Shown: one piece after another, positions 7,152 to 17,597 of the stretch
How the letters are laid out: every line of letters starts with the position of its first letter
How positions within the stretch are numbered: the stretch's first letter is position 1
From: Sinomicrobium pectinilyticum
Lineage (GTDB): Bacteria > Bacteroidota > Bacteroidia > Flavobacteriales > Flavobacteriaceae
DNA length: 64,000 nucleotides
Direction of reading: 5' to 3'
NCBI RefSeq assembly: GCF_003725735.1
Contig: NZ_RJTM01000064.1
Coordinates: forward strand, 1-64,000
Notes under the pieces: model-generated
The model's input: only the letters and a program-made list of their open reading frames with translations
Told to the model about the DNA's origin: nothing
Databases searched by the model: none
Position numbers and translations under genes: made by a program

Positions 7152-10046
7152 TCAGAACCATTTCCGGGTAAACAGCTTAACAAGGGTTTTAGGGGAGAGG
7201 GTGACGATAAAGCGTATTTTTTCGTTGTACTGGGGCTGTGCGATTTCCCATCCGTTATTGGAGTAAAGCGGAAAATATAATTCAAAGTAATCGGTGACGA
7301 GGTTTAACCTTACCCCGGAATCGTAAACAAAACGTTCCGGTTCCAGTTTACTTTTTATCCAGCCGATATCGCCGTAAAGTTCCACCCATCTCCAGACATT
7401 GAAACTCGCATTGGCCGTTACCATCCAGTTATTGGCATAGGGATCTTGGAATTTCGATTTAAACCCTCCTTCGGCAATGATGATCTGCTGGCTCAGAATC
7501 CCGGAGGTTTCCGATCGTCCCAGATAGCCGAAATCGAACAGGTAATCCGTGGGACGGTCCAGGGCAAAACTGAAATAATCGGAACTGGTATCGTTGTAGA
7601 TAAATTTCCCCGCGAACAAACGGAGGTTGAGCTGCCTGTTGTTCTGGTACAGTTTCCGGTATTCCAGGTCAAAAGATAGTTTGGAGAAATTATTGGCCAG
7701 TTGAAAATCGGTAAACCAGGAGAAATAATTAATGATACCGTTATTGGAGTATGAATACCTGGTATTGAAAACACTGTAATCGGGGTCTGTATTATCCGGA
7801 TTGACTAAATTGTCCTTCTGCCGGATAACGTTTACAAAACGAAAGGTCAGGGATTCTTTTATATTGGACCGGAAATCATCTGTGCGGAAGCCCAGGCTGA
7901 TTGCCGGCGTAATGGTGCTGTACCTGAGATCGGGGGCATAGTGATAGCTGGAACCGCTCACGGAAAAAGTGCTTAAATACAGGTTGTCCTGGTCCATATA
8001 GTTCCGGTAGGCAATAAGGCCGGAACCTACAAGCGATTTTCCTTTGGTGGCGAGAGAGGGTACAACATCGTATAAAAACGGTTGGGTCGTCAGGGTCTTG
8101 TTATGTAGTCTCATGCCCAATACTATGCCGTCATAATAATTATATGAAGCCGTGGGGACAAAGAAAACCTGGTTGTAATACGGATTTTCCGCATCCTTGA
8201 AGAATTGCAGTTTTATTCGCCGGTTCTGAGAGAAAAAGCCATTCAGAGACTTCCAGTTGTCACGCTGATTGAATTCGGGAATTATCTTATCGTAATTCAA
8301 TACCAGTCTTTTTTCCTGATTATATGGAATGCGAAAGGTTTTTTCCCCGATAATATTTTCAAACCAGTATTTGGAGAGAACACTGTCGTTACGTACGCCG
8401 AACAGGGAAATGGGAACGTTGGTCCGCCGTTTGTTTTTGATGGTGACATAAACGGAATCTTCGGTCTTTTTTACTTTTTTTATGGTAAAATCTATCTTGT
8501 GCCGTGTACTTACGTACTCGTCAAAAAACCAATCTATATTCTTGGATGCGCCCTTTTTGAGGCTTTCTTCAAAATCCAGGGCATTCACGTATTCCAGGGA
8601 ATGCTCCCGGTAGAATTCTTTTATTTTTTCGGATATACTGCCGTCTCCGAGATAGTCTTCGAGATATACCAGCCCCAGACCGGCTTTATACTTTCCTGCT
8701 ATTTTTTCATTGAATTTAATGAGTTTGTCTTTAGGAGTGGCAAGAGCCTGGTCGAGATTCCTGCTGGCCATAAGCATAAACAATAACGGATATTGATCGT
8801 TAAAGCCTTTTTGCGCGATGTGAAAGCTTCTTACCAGCCATAATTCGGACAGTTTGCCCATCAGTTTCATGTCCGGATAAAATTCCTCGACATATTTTAT
8901 CATCAGGTAAGTTTGTATGGCATCGGTGATCCAGCGATCTTTTCGGGTATCCAGGAACAAGGTATTTTCAAGATAATCGTTGAGTGTGGTTTTCAGTAGC
9001 TTCAGTTCGTACTGAAATTCCTCCGAGAACGGTCGCAGGAAAGATGGAAGCTGGTTGAGCCCGTAAAGCGGGTTTTTTCTGTATTCGGTTTCAGTGACCA
9101 GGAGTTTGGGATGAGGATATGTTCCGAGGTGATCGCATATATAATGTATGACCCGGTCTACGGCCTTTTTTCTTGCTTCGGGCCCCATTTCCCTGAATGC
9201 GATGTTCGTTGTGAGTGCGAGGTGTGTGTTGGTGTAGGTCTGGAAAGAATTCTTTTTTTCCAGGTACAGTTTCACATCATTCCTGTCATTTCCGATAAGT
9301 ACGACCTGTTGCAAATCCCCGACCTTTTTGGTTTCGGAGATATCCAGATTGGTGTTCAGGGCATAGTGTTCCGGGTAGTTGAACACGACCTTGTAATCTG
9401 TTTTATCGGTATAGAGGTCGTCCAGGTTCTTATTGCTGTATATCACCCAGTCATCATTATAGACTGCAGGGGTGATATACCAGTATCGCAGGGTAAAATT
9501 CCCGTTATCATCAAAACCGTAGCGGGTAAATTCCGCAGAAGGTAACCTGACGGAATAGGAGAGTTTGAGCAAAAGGTCGTCGCCGGGATAAACGGGGAAA
9601 TTGAGCTGGACTTTGATGATGTCTTCAGAATCCATCCGCTCCCATTTGATGGGGTTGAAATTTTTATCTACAACAGAGATGACTTTGGTGTTTCCGCGTA
9701 CCCTGTTTTTGGCCAGGTGCAGACTTTTGTCAAACTCCTCGCCGAACCTTTTGGCCAATGCGGTGTTTTTTCCGGAGTAAGCATTGTTCCAGTCGGTCAG
9801 ATAAATAGTGTTGAGCGTATCGCGGGAACGGTTGTGGAAAATGATTTCCTGCTGAATATTAATGGTTTTGCTCTCCGGAAGAAACCTCGCTACAATGGTC
9901 TGGCGATTTTGAGCCGAAAGACTTTGCGGTATTGTTAACAGGAGCAGGAGAATGAAAAGACCGCAATTCCGGGCAAAAAATCGCAGAGGTGCGTAACGGG
10001 TACACCTCGTTTCGGGAGATTTGATGTTTTTCTCAGGTTGCGGCAT
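7152..10046 (-). CDS. Degenerate M1-peptidase-like domain fused to a predicted outer-membrane beta-barrel
   Basis: A 964-aa exported protein read from the ATG at 10046. A longer frame to 10130 would overlap the upstream LOG gene and precede the signal peptide. Residues about 22-46 are a signal peptide (hydrophobic run ending SLSAQ). Residues about 50-600 follow the M1 aminopeptidase fold order. The GxMEN-like loop reads NPLYGLNQLP (325-334). The HEXXH site is replaced by KTTLN (352-356), and the third zinc ligand Glu is Asp375, in WITDAIQTY. The enzyme should therefore be inactive. From about 620 to the end the protein is rich in alternating aromatic and polar strands and ends in Trp-Phe, the usual outer-membrane barrel signature. 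It follows the LOG gene by 7 bp, so the two form an operon. Function is unknown. Confidence 0.75.
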   Translation of the reverse strand: MPQPEKNIKSPETRCTRYAPLRFFARNCGLFILLLLLTIPQSLSAQNRQTIVARFLPESKTINIQQEIIFHNRSRDTLNTIYLTDWNNAYSGKNTALAKRFGEEFDKSLHLAKNRVRGNTKVISVVDKNFNPIKWERMDSEDIIKVQLNFPVYPGDDLLLKLSYSVRLPSAEFTRYGFDDNGNFTLRYWYITPAVYNDDWVIYSNKNLDDLYTDKTDYKVVFNYPEHYALNTNLDISETKKVGDLQQVVLIGNDRNDVKLYLEKKNSFQTYTNTHLALTTNIAFREMGPEARKKAVDRVIHYICDHLGTYPHPKLLVTETEYRKNPLYGLNQLPSFLRPFSEEFQYELKLLKTTLNDYLENTLFLDTRKDRWITDAIQTYLMIKYVEEFYPDMKLMGKLSELWLVRSFHIAQKGFNDQYPLLFMLMASRNLDQALATPKDKLIKFNEKIAGKYKAGLGLVYLEDYLGDGSISEKIKEFYREHSLEYVNALDFEESLKKGASKNIDWFFDEYVSTRHKIDFTIKKVKKTEDSVYVTIKNKRRTNVPISLFGVRNDSVLSKYWFENIIGEKTFRIPYNQEKRLVLNYDKIIPEFNQRDNWKSLNGFFSQNRRIKLQFFKDAENPYYNQVFFVPTASYNYYDGIVLGMRLHNKTLTTQPFLYDVVPSLATKGKSLVGSGLIAYRNYMDQDNLYLSTFSVSGSSYHYAPDLRYSTITPAISLGFRTDDFRSNIKESLTFRFVNVIRQKDNLVNPDNTDPDYSVFNTRYSYSNNGIINYFSWFTDFQLANNFSKLSFDLEYRKLYQNNRQLNLRLFAGKFIYNDTSSDYFSFALDRPTDYLFDFGYLGRSETSGILSQQIIIAEGGFKSKFQDPYANNWMVTANASFNVWRWVELYGDIGWIKSKLEPERFVYDSGVRLNLVTDYFELYFPLYSNNGWEIAQPQYNEKIRFIVTLSPKTLVKLFTRKWF

Positions 10047-10053
10047 ATAGGTC

Positions 10054-10743
10054 TTAAAAATTTGGACTGAGGTTAGATTCCTTATAAAAAGAATCCAGGA
10101 TTTCCAGTACGTCATCTTCGGTATCCACAATTTTTACCAGGTCAATATCAAGAGGGCTGATATTGCGGTGGTGTTCCAGGAGAGAGGTGCGGACCCATTC
10201 GAAAAGGCCGCCCCAGAACTCGGCACCTACAAGTATGATGGGAAATTTACCGATCTTTTTCGTTTGTATCAGGGTGATGGCTTCAAAAAGTTCATCCAAC
10301 GTGCCGAAACCACCCGGCATAACCACAAACCCCTGGGCGTATTTTACAAACATGACCTTACGTACAAAGAAATAATCGAAATGGAGATTTTTGTCGCTGT
10401 CAATATAGGGGTTGTCGTGCTGTTCGAACGGAAGGTCGATATTCAAACCTACCGAGGTACCGCCGGCAAGGTGGGCTCCCTTGTTCCCCGCTTCCATGAT
10501 ACCGGGACCTCCTCCGGTGATTACACCGTACCCGTGATTAACTATCTTATAAGCGATCTTTTGAGCGAGGTCGTAATATTTGTCTCCTGGTTTTGTCCTC
10601 GCTGATCCGAAGATGGACACGCAGGGGCCGATCTTGCTCATTTTTTCAAATCCGTTAACAAATTCCCCCATAATCTTAAAAATGGCCCAGGAATCGTTTG
10701 CTTTTATTTCATTCCAACTTTTGTGGTGATGTTTTTGATTCAT
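10054..10743 (-). CDS. LOG family protein (TIGR00730), putative nucleoside-monophosphate phosphoribohydrolase
   Basis: A 229-aa Rossmann-fold protein of the LONELY GUY/YgdH family. The signature PGGFGTLDELFEAITLIQ and the earlier GGGPGIMEAGNKGA loop bind the nucleotide phosphate and sugar. Family members hydrolyse the N-glycosidic bond of AMP or cytokinin monophosphates, or of other NMPs; in bacteria the true substrate is often unclear. I place the start at the ATG at 10743 (MNQKHHHKSWNE). An upstream in-frame ATG at 10788 adds 15 residues not expected in homologues and has no nearby Shine-Dalgarno. The gene is first in a two-gene operon with the degenerate M1-like/barrel protein, 7 bp apart. 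Confidence 0.85.
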   Translation of the reverse strand: MNQKHHHKSWNEIKANDSWAIFKIMGEFVNGFEKMSKIGPCVSIFGSARTKPGDKYYDLAQKIAYKIVNHGYGVITGGGPGIMEAGNKGAHLAGGTSVGLNIDLPFEQHDNPYIDSDKNLHFDYFFVRKVMFVKYAQGFVVMPGGFGTLDELFEAITLIQTKKIGKFPIILVGAEFWGGLFEWVRTSLLEHHRNISPLDIDLVKIVDTEDDVLEILDSFYKESNLSPNF

Positions 10744-11032
10744 ATATAATATACTGTTTTTTACGTCAATCCCGGTTTTTTCCGGCATTTGTGTTCAGGG
10801 CTTTCACTCCCTGACCCGTTTTTTCAGATTGTAAACATAGATAATTTTACTTTTATCTATATTATAATAGAATTAAAATTTAATATTCGAAAACAGTGTT
10901 GTAATGCGGAGGGTAGTTTGCCGGTTTTCCTGTTTTTTATCGGTGTCTGTTCCCCGGGGCCCCGGAACAGTGTTTATATGGCAAAACATATATCCTGCAA
11001 AAAAAAACAGGTCGTATGTTGTTGCAGGGTAT

Positions 11033-13864
11033 TTATTCCAATTCTTTTTTCAAAAATTTTGCCGTATAACTTTTGGGGTGTTTGCTCACTTTTTCGGGTG
11101 TTCCGGTAGTGATGACCTGTCCTCCTCCTTTGCCTCCTTCATAACCGATATCGATAAGGTGGTCTGCCATTTTTATCACATCCATGTTGTGTTCTATAAT
11201 AAGAACGCTATTTCCTTTGTTAACCAACCGGTTCAATACTTCCATAAGCACCCTGATATCTTCGAAATGCAGTCCTGTTGTGGGTTCGTCGAGAATATAA
11301 AAGGTATTTCCGGTATCTCTTTTGGAAAGTTCAGTAGCGAGTTTTATACGCTGAGCCTCTCCTCCGGAAAGTGTGGTGGACTGTTGCCCGAGGGTAATAT
11401 AACCGAGTCCCACTTCCTGGATGGTCTTTAATTTTCGGTATATCTTGGGGATATTCTCAAAAAAGTCAACAGATTCGTTGATGGTCATGTCCAGGACGTC
11501 CGAAATGGATTTCCCTTTATATCTTATTTCGAGGGTTTCCCGGTTGAACCGTTTGCCCTGGCAGGTTTCGCATTCTACATATACGTCCGGCAAGAAGTTC
11601 ATTTCAATAACTTTTACCCCGGCCCCCTGGCAGGTCTCACATCTTCCCCCGGCTACGTTAAAGCTGAAACGTCCCGGTTTATAACCTCTTATCATTGCCT
11701 CCGGCGTTTTGGCAAACAGGTTGCGTATTTCGCTGAAAACACCGGTGTACGTTGCCGGATTGGACCTAGGGGTCCTTCCTATGGGCGATTGGTTGATGTC
11801 TATGACCTTGTCTATGTGCTCAAGTCCCTGAATACTCTTGTATGGCATGGGCTTTTTAACAGCATTGAAAAAATGGGCATTAAGGATGGGGTAGAGGGTT
11901 TCATTGATGAGGGTGGATTTTCCGCTTCCGGATACCCCGGTTACCCCGATCATTTTACCCAGGGGGAACTCTACATCCACATTTTTAAGGTTGTTTCCGG
12001 TGCAGCCCTTTAAAATGATGGTATTGCCGTTGCCTTCTCTTCTTTTTTCCGGGACCTCTATTTTGCGTGAACCATTGAGGTAGTCGGCTGTGAGAGTGTG
12101 GTGTTTTTTTACTTCGTCCGGATGTCCCTGAGAAATGATTTCCCCGCCATGTCTTCCTGCTCTCGGGCCAATATCAATAATATGGTCGGCCCTTTCTATC
12201 ATGTCTTTATCGTGTTCTACCACGATCACGGAATTGCCGATATCCCTGAGTGATTCCAGGGAGTTGATAAGCCGTTCATTATCCCGTTGATGCAGTCCGA
12301 TACTCGGTTCGTCAAGGATGTAGAGCACTCCCACCAGTTGCGAGCCTATTTGTGTGGCAAGGCGGATACGTTGTGCTTCTCCCCCGGAAAGGGATTTGGA
12401 TCCTCGGTTGAGTGTGAGGTAATTAAGCCCCACATCCAAAAGGAATTGCAGCCTGGAGCGAATCTCCTTTAAGATCTCCTCGGCTATTTTAAGCTGTTTT
12501 TCGGATAGGTGTCCCGGAAGTTTTTCAAACCAGATTGCCAGTTCGGAAATATCCATGGAAGCCAGCTCCGCTATATTTTTTTCGTTGATTTTGAAATAGA
12601 GGGATTCTTTGCGCAGGCGGGAACCTTGGCATTCCGGGCAAATGACTTTGTCCATGTATTCCTTGGCCCATCGCTTCACCGAAGCCGAAGGATTTTCCCT
12701 GTACTGGTTCTGTATGAAGTTTATAATTCCTTCGAAGTCTATTTTATAGTCGCGTGTAATGCCGAGGGTCTTGGAGGCGACAGAGAATTTTTCATTTCCT
12801 CCGTAAAGGATCATGTTCTGGGCTTCTTCCGGGATATCTTTTATCGGATCGGTAAGCTTAAAGTTAAACCGTTCCGCAATAATTTCCACCTGTTTGAATA
12901 TCCAGTTTTTTTTATACTCTCCCAATGGCACGATCCCTCCCGATTTTATAGTGGCATTGCGGTTGGGGATTACCTTTTTGAGATTGATCTCCCGCACTGT
13001 TCCTAGTCCGCTGCAATGCGGGCACATTCCTTTCGGAGAGTTGAAGGAGAAGGTATTGGGTTCCGGGTTGGGATAGGAAATACCGGTAGTGGGGCACATA
13101 AGGGTACGGCTGAAGTAACGTACCTGCTCTCCGCCGTGCTCCATGACCATCAGAACATCCTCGCCGTGGTACATGGCCGTGTTAATGCTTTCCATCAGGC
13201 GCTTCTGGAAGTCTTCGTCTTCGTTTACCTGCAGGCGGTCAATAACAATCTCTATATCATGGGTCTTGTACCGGTCTACTTTCATCCCCTTTTCCAGGTC
13301 CTTTATTTCGCCGTCCACACGTACTTTTACAAACCCCTGCTTGGCAATCTGCTCAAAGAGTTCGCGATAATGGCCTTTCCTGGATTTGATTACGGGAGCG
13401 AGGATGTAAACGCGTTTACCGGCAAAATCCTGGATGATGAGTTCTTTGATCTGTTCATCACTGTAACTCACCATCTTTTCGTTGGTGTTATAGCTGTATG
13501 CATCCGATGCCCTGGCATAGAACAACCGGAGGAAATCATATATTTCTGTGATGGTACCTACCGTAGACCTCGGAGATTTTGAAGTGGTCTTCTGCTCTAT
13601 GGCGATGACGGGGGACAATCCGTCTATTTTATCCACATCCGGGCGTTCGAGCCCTCCCAGAAACTGCCGGGCATAGGCGGAAAAGGTTTCTATATACCTT
13701 CGTTGCCCTTCGGCATAAATGGTATCGAAAGCCAGGGATGATTTTCCGCTTCCGGACAAACCGGTGATAACCACAAGTTTCTCCCTGGGGATGGTGACAT
13801 CGATATCTTTCAGGTTGTGAACTCTGGCACCGAGGACTTCAATGTTCTCTTCGAAATTCGTCAT
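11033..13864 (-). CDS. uvrA: Excinuclease ABC subunit A
   Basis: A 943-aa damage-recognition ATPase of nucleotide excision repair that loads UvrB on distorted DNA. Two ABC ATPase modules are visible: the first Walker A is GLSGSGKSS near residue 35 and the second GVSGSGKST near 640, with signature motifs SLSGGEAQR and TLSGGEAQR. Zinc-binding motifs are CPTTG...CPHCSGLGTV in the first half and CETCQGAG...CETCQGKRF in the second. Length and order are normal for UvrA. The gene is monocistronic and diverges from ychF across a 512-bp gap. A weak -7-like element, TCACTTTG (minus strand, 13900-13893), lies 28 bp before the start. Confidence 0.96.
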   Translation of the reverse strand: MTNFEENIEVLGARVHNLKDIDVTIPREKLVVITGLSGSGKSSLAFDTIYAEGQRRYIETFSAYARQFLGGLERPDVDKIDGLSPVIAIEQKTTSKSPRSTVGTITEIYDFLRLFYARASDAYSYNTNEKMVSYSDEQIKELIIQDFAGKRVYILAPVIKSRKGHYRELFEQIAKQGFVKVRVDGEIKDLEKGMKVDRYKTHDIEIVIDRLQVNEDEDFQKRLMESINTAMYHGEDVLMVMEHGGEQVRYFSRTLMCPTTGISYPNPEPNTFSFNSPKGMCPHCSGLGTVREINLKKVIPNRNATIKSGGIVPLGEYKKNWIFKQVEIIAERFNFKLTDPIKDIPEEAQNMILYGGNEKFSVASKTLGITRDYKIDFEGIINFIQNQYRENPSASVKRWAKEYMDKVICPECQGSRLRKESLYFKINEKNIAELASMDISELAIWFEKLPGHLSEKQLKIAEEILKEIRSRLQFLLDVGLNYLTLNRGSKSLSGGEAQRIRLATQIGSQLVGVLYILDEPSIGLHQRDNERLINSLESLRDIGNSVIVVEHDKDMIERADHIIDIGPRAGRHGGEIISQGHPDEVKKHHTLTADYLNGSRKIEVPEKRREGNGNTIILKGCTGNNLKNVDVEFPLGKMIGVTGVSGSGKSTLINETLYPILNAHFFNAVKKPMPYKSIQGLEHIDKVIDINQSPIGRTPRSNPATYTGVFSEIRNLFAKTPEAMIRGYKPGRFSFNVAGGRCETCQGAGVKVIEMNFLPDVYVECETCQGKRFNRETLEIRYKGKSISDVLDMTINESVDFFENIPKIYRKLKTIQEVGLGYITLGQQSTTLSGGEAQRIKLATELSKRDTGNTFYILDEPTTGLHFEDIRVLMEVLNRLVNKGNSVLIIEHNMDVIKMADHLIDIGYEGGKGGGQVITTGTPEKVSKHPKSYTAKFLKKELE

Positions 13865-14376
13865 AAGAAATGCTTAAAAACAGCTTTTTGGACAAAGTGA
13901 CGAAATTACGAATTTTCCGCTTATTAATGGGTGTAAGAGACCCCTGGATTTTTCAGGTTCAAAAATAACTTGTATAAAGTACCGGTTTTTCAGATTGTCG
14001 ATATCCTGTCCGGACAATAATAGTGTGTTTTTACCCGTTCGGGTGGCCGGGGAAGTCCCATGGTCATTTCTTTCTTGTACTTTGATCCTGTTGTTTTGTC
14101 GGGAGAGGTGTTGTGGAAAGCAGGAACAGGAAGGGCAGTTTGGTTTCCGGTCGCCCGAACAATAAAGATAAAGGAATTTTTGATGTTGTTTCCCGGTAGA
14201 AAATTATGTTGCTGACCCCTAATTATATCCCATCGGGTGAAGTTTTCAGAAGCTTTTTTCCCTGTTGTATGTTTTCAGGTTTTTATAAAGTGTTGTAAAT
14301 GTGTGGATAATACTGTGATAAAGAATGGTTAATTCCTCTTATATTTGCAGCGCAAAATTCAATACTCTATATCAAG
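13865..14376. other. Divergent intergenic region between uvrA and ychF
   Basis: This 512-bp gap carries the start regions of two diverging genes and no convincing open reading frame or RNA gene. The ychF side has a perfect TAnnTTTG element at 14340-14347 and the uvrA side a degenerate one at 13893-13900. The middle has no repeat or hairpin that stands out. Confidence 0.6.
14340..14347 (+). promoter_or_regulatory. -7 promoter element of ychF
   Basis: TATATTTG matches TAnnTTTG exactly and ends 29 bp before the ychF ATG. A TTG at normal -33 spacing is not present. Confidence 0.5.
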
Positions 14377-15468
14377 ATGAAAGCCGGAATAGTAGGATTA
14401 CCCAATGTAGGAAAATCAACTTTGTTCAACTGTTTGTCCAATGCCAAGGCTCAGAGCGCCAATTTTCCGTTCTGTACCATTGAGCCGAACCTGGGAGTGG
14501 TTAATGTGCCCGATTACAGGCTGGAAAAACTGGAGGAACTGGTGCAGCCCGAAAGGGTTTTGCCTGCAACGGTGGAAATCGTAGATATCGCCGGACTGGT
14601 AAAAGGAGCGAGTAAGGGAGAAGGTCTTGGCAACCAGTTTTTGGGGAATATCCGGGAATGTCATGCTATCATTCACGTACTTCGCTGTTTTGACAATAGC
14701 AATATTGTGCATGTGGACGGCAGTGTAGACCCGGTAAGGGATAAAGAGACCATAGATATTGAACTGCAGCTTAAGGACCTCGATACCGTAGATAAACGCC
14801 TGGAAAAAGTGAACCGCGCAGCCAAGACCGGTGATAAGAATGCGCAAAAGGAACAGGCGGTACTGCAAAAATTCAAATCAGCTCTGGAAAGCGGGATTTC
14901 CGCAAGGGCGGTAGAGGTGAACGAAGAAGAAAAAGAGATCATAAAGGGTTTTCAGTTGCTTACGGCAAAACCGATCCTGTATGTATGTAATGTAGACGAA
15001 GCTTCAGCCAAAGACGGTAATGCCTATGTGGATAAAGTGAAAGAGGGCATAAAGGATGAAAACGCGGAGATCATAGTGTTGGCTGTGGCTACGGAAGCAG
15101 ATATTGCGGAGCTGGAAGATTATGAAGAACGGCAGATGTTTCTTCAGGATATAGGGCTGGAAGAACCGGGAGTATCCCGATTGATCCGTGCGGCTTATAA
15201 GCTTCTGGACCTTCAGACCTATTTTACGGCGGGTGTTAAGGAAGTCAGGGCGTGGACCGTTCCCGTCGGTGCTACGGCACCACAGGCCGCAGGCGTTATT
15301 CATACCGATTTCGAAAAAGGATTTATTCGTGCCGAGGTTATAGGGTATAATGATTATGTAACCCTTGGCAGTGAAGCAAAGGTCAAGGAAGCAGGGAAAA
15401 TGCGTGTAGAGGGGAAAGAATACGTGGTACAGGACGGAGATGTAATGCATTTCCGGTTCAACGTATAA
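14377..15468 (+). CDS. ychF: Redox-regulated ribosome-binding ATPase YchF
   Basis: A 363-aa Obg-like P-loop ATPase. The G1 motif is GLPNVGKST at residues 7-15, followed by the switch region ([12 protein letters not shown]) and [20 protein letters not shown] (G3). A coiled-coil insertion lies at about 125-195, and a C-terminal TGS-like domain includes [17 protein letters not shown] and the end [13 protein letters not shown]. YchF prefers ATP to GTP, binds ribosomes and is linked to oxidative-stress control and translation-start choice. Length is normal. It stands alone, with its own promoter; an 11-bp inverted repeat follows at 15547-15582. Confidence 0.95.
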   Translation: MKAGIVGLPNVGKSTLFNCLSNAKAQSANFPFCTIEPNLGVVNVPDYRLEKLEELVQPERVLPATVEIVDIAGLVKGASKGEGLGNQFLGNIRECHAIIHVLRCFDNSNIVHVDGSVDPVRDKETIDIELQLKDLDTVDKRLEKVNRAAKTGDKNAQKEQAVLQKFKSALESGISARAVEVNEEEKEIIKGFQLLTAKPILYVCNVDEASAKDGNAYVDKVKEGIKDENAEIIVLAVATEADIAELEDYEERQMFLQDIGLEEPGVSRLIRAAYKLLDLQTYFTAGVKEVRAWTVPVGATAPQAAGVIHTDFEKGFIRAEVIGYNDYVTLGSEAKVKEAGKMRVEGKEYVVQDGDVMHFRFNV

Positions 15469-15546
15469 TCCGGAATATCGGGGAATGGCCGTTTTAGGGC
15501 TGTTCCTGTCTTTCACGACTCGCAAATTCATGTTTGCCGGGGTTTG

Positions 15547-15582
15547 TTAATCAACAATATTGCCACTACTGTTGTTGATTAA
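15547..15582. promoter_or_regulatory. 11-bp perfect inverted repeat upstream of topoisomerase IV genes
   Basis: TTAATCAACAA (15547-15557) and TTGTTGATTAA (15572-15582) are perfect complements separated by 14 bp. It lies 79 bp after ychF and 69 bp before parE. It may be an operator for parE-parC, or a ychF terminator, since T-rich sequence follows. The AT-rich arms and spacer favour a protein-binding site. Confidence 0.4.
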
Positions 15583-15650
15583 TTTAATTTTAACGTCTTT
15601 CATATTTTAGGCGGAGTTGCTATATTAGCCAAAACCAAACTTCTTATAAA

Positions 15651-17507
15651 ATGTCGCAAACATCTCAGTATACCGAAGACAATATACGTTCACTGGACTG
15701 GAAAGAGCATATACGAATGCGTCCCGGGATGTATATCGGTAAGTTGGGGGACGGTTCGAGTGCGGATGACGGTATCTACATCCTTTTGAAAGAAGTGATG
15801 GACAACTGTATAGACGAATTTGTGATGGGAGCGGGAAAGACCATCGAAATAAGTATACAGGGAAATAAGGTTACCGTGAGGGACTATGGCCGGGGAATCC
15901 CGCTGGGGAAAGTGGTGGATGTGGTATCCAAAATGAATACCGGGGGGAAATACGACTCCAGGGCCTTTAAGAAATCGGTGGGACTCAACGGGGTAGGTAC
16001 CAAGGCAGTGAATGCGCTTTCTTCTTATTTTCGGGTAGAATCTACCAGGGACAACAAATCAAAATCCGCCGAGTTTGAAACCGGGAACCTGGTCAACGAA
16101 GAAGAATTATCCGAAACCTCCAGGAGAAGGGGTACCAAGGTGTCTTTTATCCCGGACGAAACGATATTTAAGAATTACAAGTTCCGGAACGAGTACATCG
16201 AACGGATGCTTAAAAATTATGTCTACCTGAACCCGGGGCTTACCATAGTTTTTAACGGAGAGAAATTTTATTCCGAAAACGGTCTTAAAGACCTGCTGGA
16301 GGACAATAACAATATGGATGATATGCTGTACCCGATCATCCATCTGAAAGGGACGGATATAGAGGTGGCAATGACCCATAGCAGGACCCAGTACAGCGAG
16401 GAATATCACTCCTTTGTAAACGGACAGAACACCACCCAGGGGGGGACGCACCTGGCCGCTTTCCGGGAGGCTGTGGTAAAAACGATCCGTGATTTTTACG
16501 GAAAGAATTACGATGCATCGGATATACGCAAATCCATTATAGCAGCTGTTTCCCTGAAAGTTATGGAGCCTGTCTTTGAGAGTCAGACCAAAACCAAACT
16601 AGGGTCTACCGATATGGGCGACGGATTGCCGACCGTAAGGACCTATGTCAATGATTTTATAGGTACGCAACTGGATAATTACCTGCATAAAAACGCGGAG
16701 ACGGCCGAAAAGCTGCAACGGAAAATACTTCAGGCCGAACGGGAACGAAAAGAACTTTCCGGCATACGGAAACTTGCCAGGGAGCGTGCCAAAAAGGCCA
16801 GTTTGCACAATAAGAAACTCCGGGATTGCCGCGTGCATCTTATGGATATGAAGAACGAGAGGCGACTGGAATCCACCCTCTTCATAACCGAGGGAGACTC
16901 CGCTTCCGGTTCTATCACCAAATCGAGGGACGTCAATACCCAGGCGGTCTTCAGCCTTCGGGGAAAACCGCTTAATTCCTACGGGATGAGCAAAAAAGTA
17001 GTGTATGAGAACGAAGAGTTTAACCTTCTGCAATCCGCACTGAATATCGAAGAGTCTTTTGAGGATCTCCGGTACAATAATATTGTTATCGCTACCGATG
17101 CCGATGTGGACGGAATGCACATACGCTTGCTCCTGATCACGTTTTTCCTGCAGTTCTTTCCGGAGCTTATCAAGGAAGGCCACCTGTATATCCTGCAAAC
17201 CCCGTTGTTCCGCGTGAGGAACAAGAAAGAGACTATTTATTGCTACAGCGAAGAAGAAAAGCAGGAGGCTATACGTAAATTGAAAGGGAAACCGGAAATC
17301 ACGAGGTTTAAGGGGCTCGGGGAGATTTCCCCGGATGAGTTCAAATATTTTATCGGGGATGATATCAGGCTTGACCCGGTGATGCTGGACAAGGCGATGT
17401 CAATAGACAACCTTCTGGAGTTCTATATGGGCAAGAACACCCCGGACAGGCAGGAGTTTATTATTAATAACCTGAAAGTGGAACTGGACCTTATAGAGGA
17501 AGAATAG
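15651..17507 (+). CDS. parE: DNA topoisomerase IV subunit B
   Basis: A 618-aa type IIA topoisomerase ATPase subunit. The GHKL ATP-binding site begins with RMRPGMYIG and continues with [11 protein letters not shown]. The transducer follows, then the TOPRIM domain with EGDSASGS, the acidic pair in TDADVDG and the C-terminal segment [13 protein letters not shown]. The length (about 620 aa, with no insertion of the kind seen in GyrB) fits the flavobacterial ParE-type subunit. With ParC it decatenates daughter chromosomes. parC follows after 90 bp with a short hairpin in the gap. The gene may be controlled through the inverted repeat 69 bp upstream. Confidence 0.93.
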   Translation: MSQTSQYTEDNIRSLDWKEHIRMRPGMYIGKLGDGSSADDGIYILLKEVMDNCIDEFVMGAGKTIEISIQGNKVTVRDYGRGIPLGKVVDVVSKMNTGGKYDSRAFKKSVGLNGVGTKAVNALSSYFRVESTRDNKSKSAEFETGNLVNEEELSETSRRRGTKVSFIPDETIFKNYKFRNEYIERMLKNYVYLNPGLTIVFNGEKFYSENGLKDLLEDNNNMDDMLYPIIHLKGTDIEVAMTHSRTQYSEEYHSFVNGQNTTQGGTHLAAFREAVVKTIRDFYGKNYDASDIRKSIIAAVSLKVMEPVFESQTKTKLGSTDMGDGLPTVRTYVNDFIGTQLDNYLHKNAETAEKLQRKILQAERERKELSGIRKLARERAKKASLHNKKLRDCRVHLMDMKNERRLESTLFITEGDSASGSITKSRDVNTQAVFSLRGKPLNSYGMSKKVVYENEEFNLLQSALNIEESFEDLRYNNIVIATDADVDGMHIRLLLITFFLQFFPELIKEGHLYILQTPLFRVRNKKETIYCYSEEEKQEAIRKLKGKPEITRFKGLGEISPDEFKYFIGDDIRLDPVMLDKAMSIDNLLEFYMGKNTPDRQEFIINNLKVELDLIEEE

Positions 17508-17597
17508 TTCTGTTTTTGTTGCAGGTATACCCTGCTCTTTTTATTAAAGTTACGAACAAACTCACCATACAAGTTTTTTAAATCTCTCTACATACAC

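Noticed and set aside
10047-10130. N-terminal extension of the M1-like/barrel protein
   Set aside because: It would overlap the LOG gene and place 28 residues before the signal peptide; the ATG at 10046 fits better.
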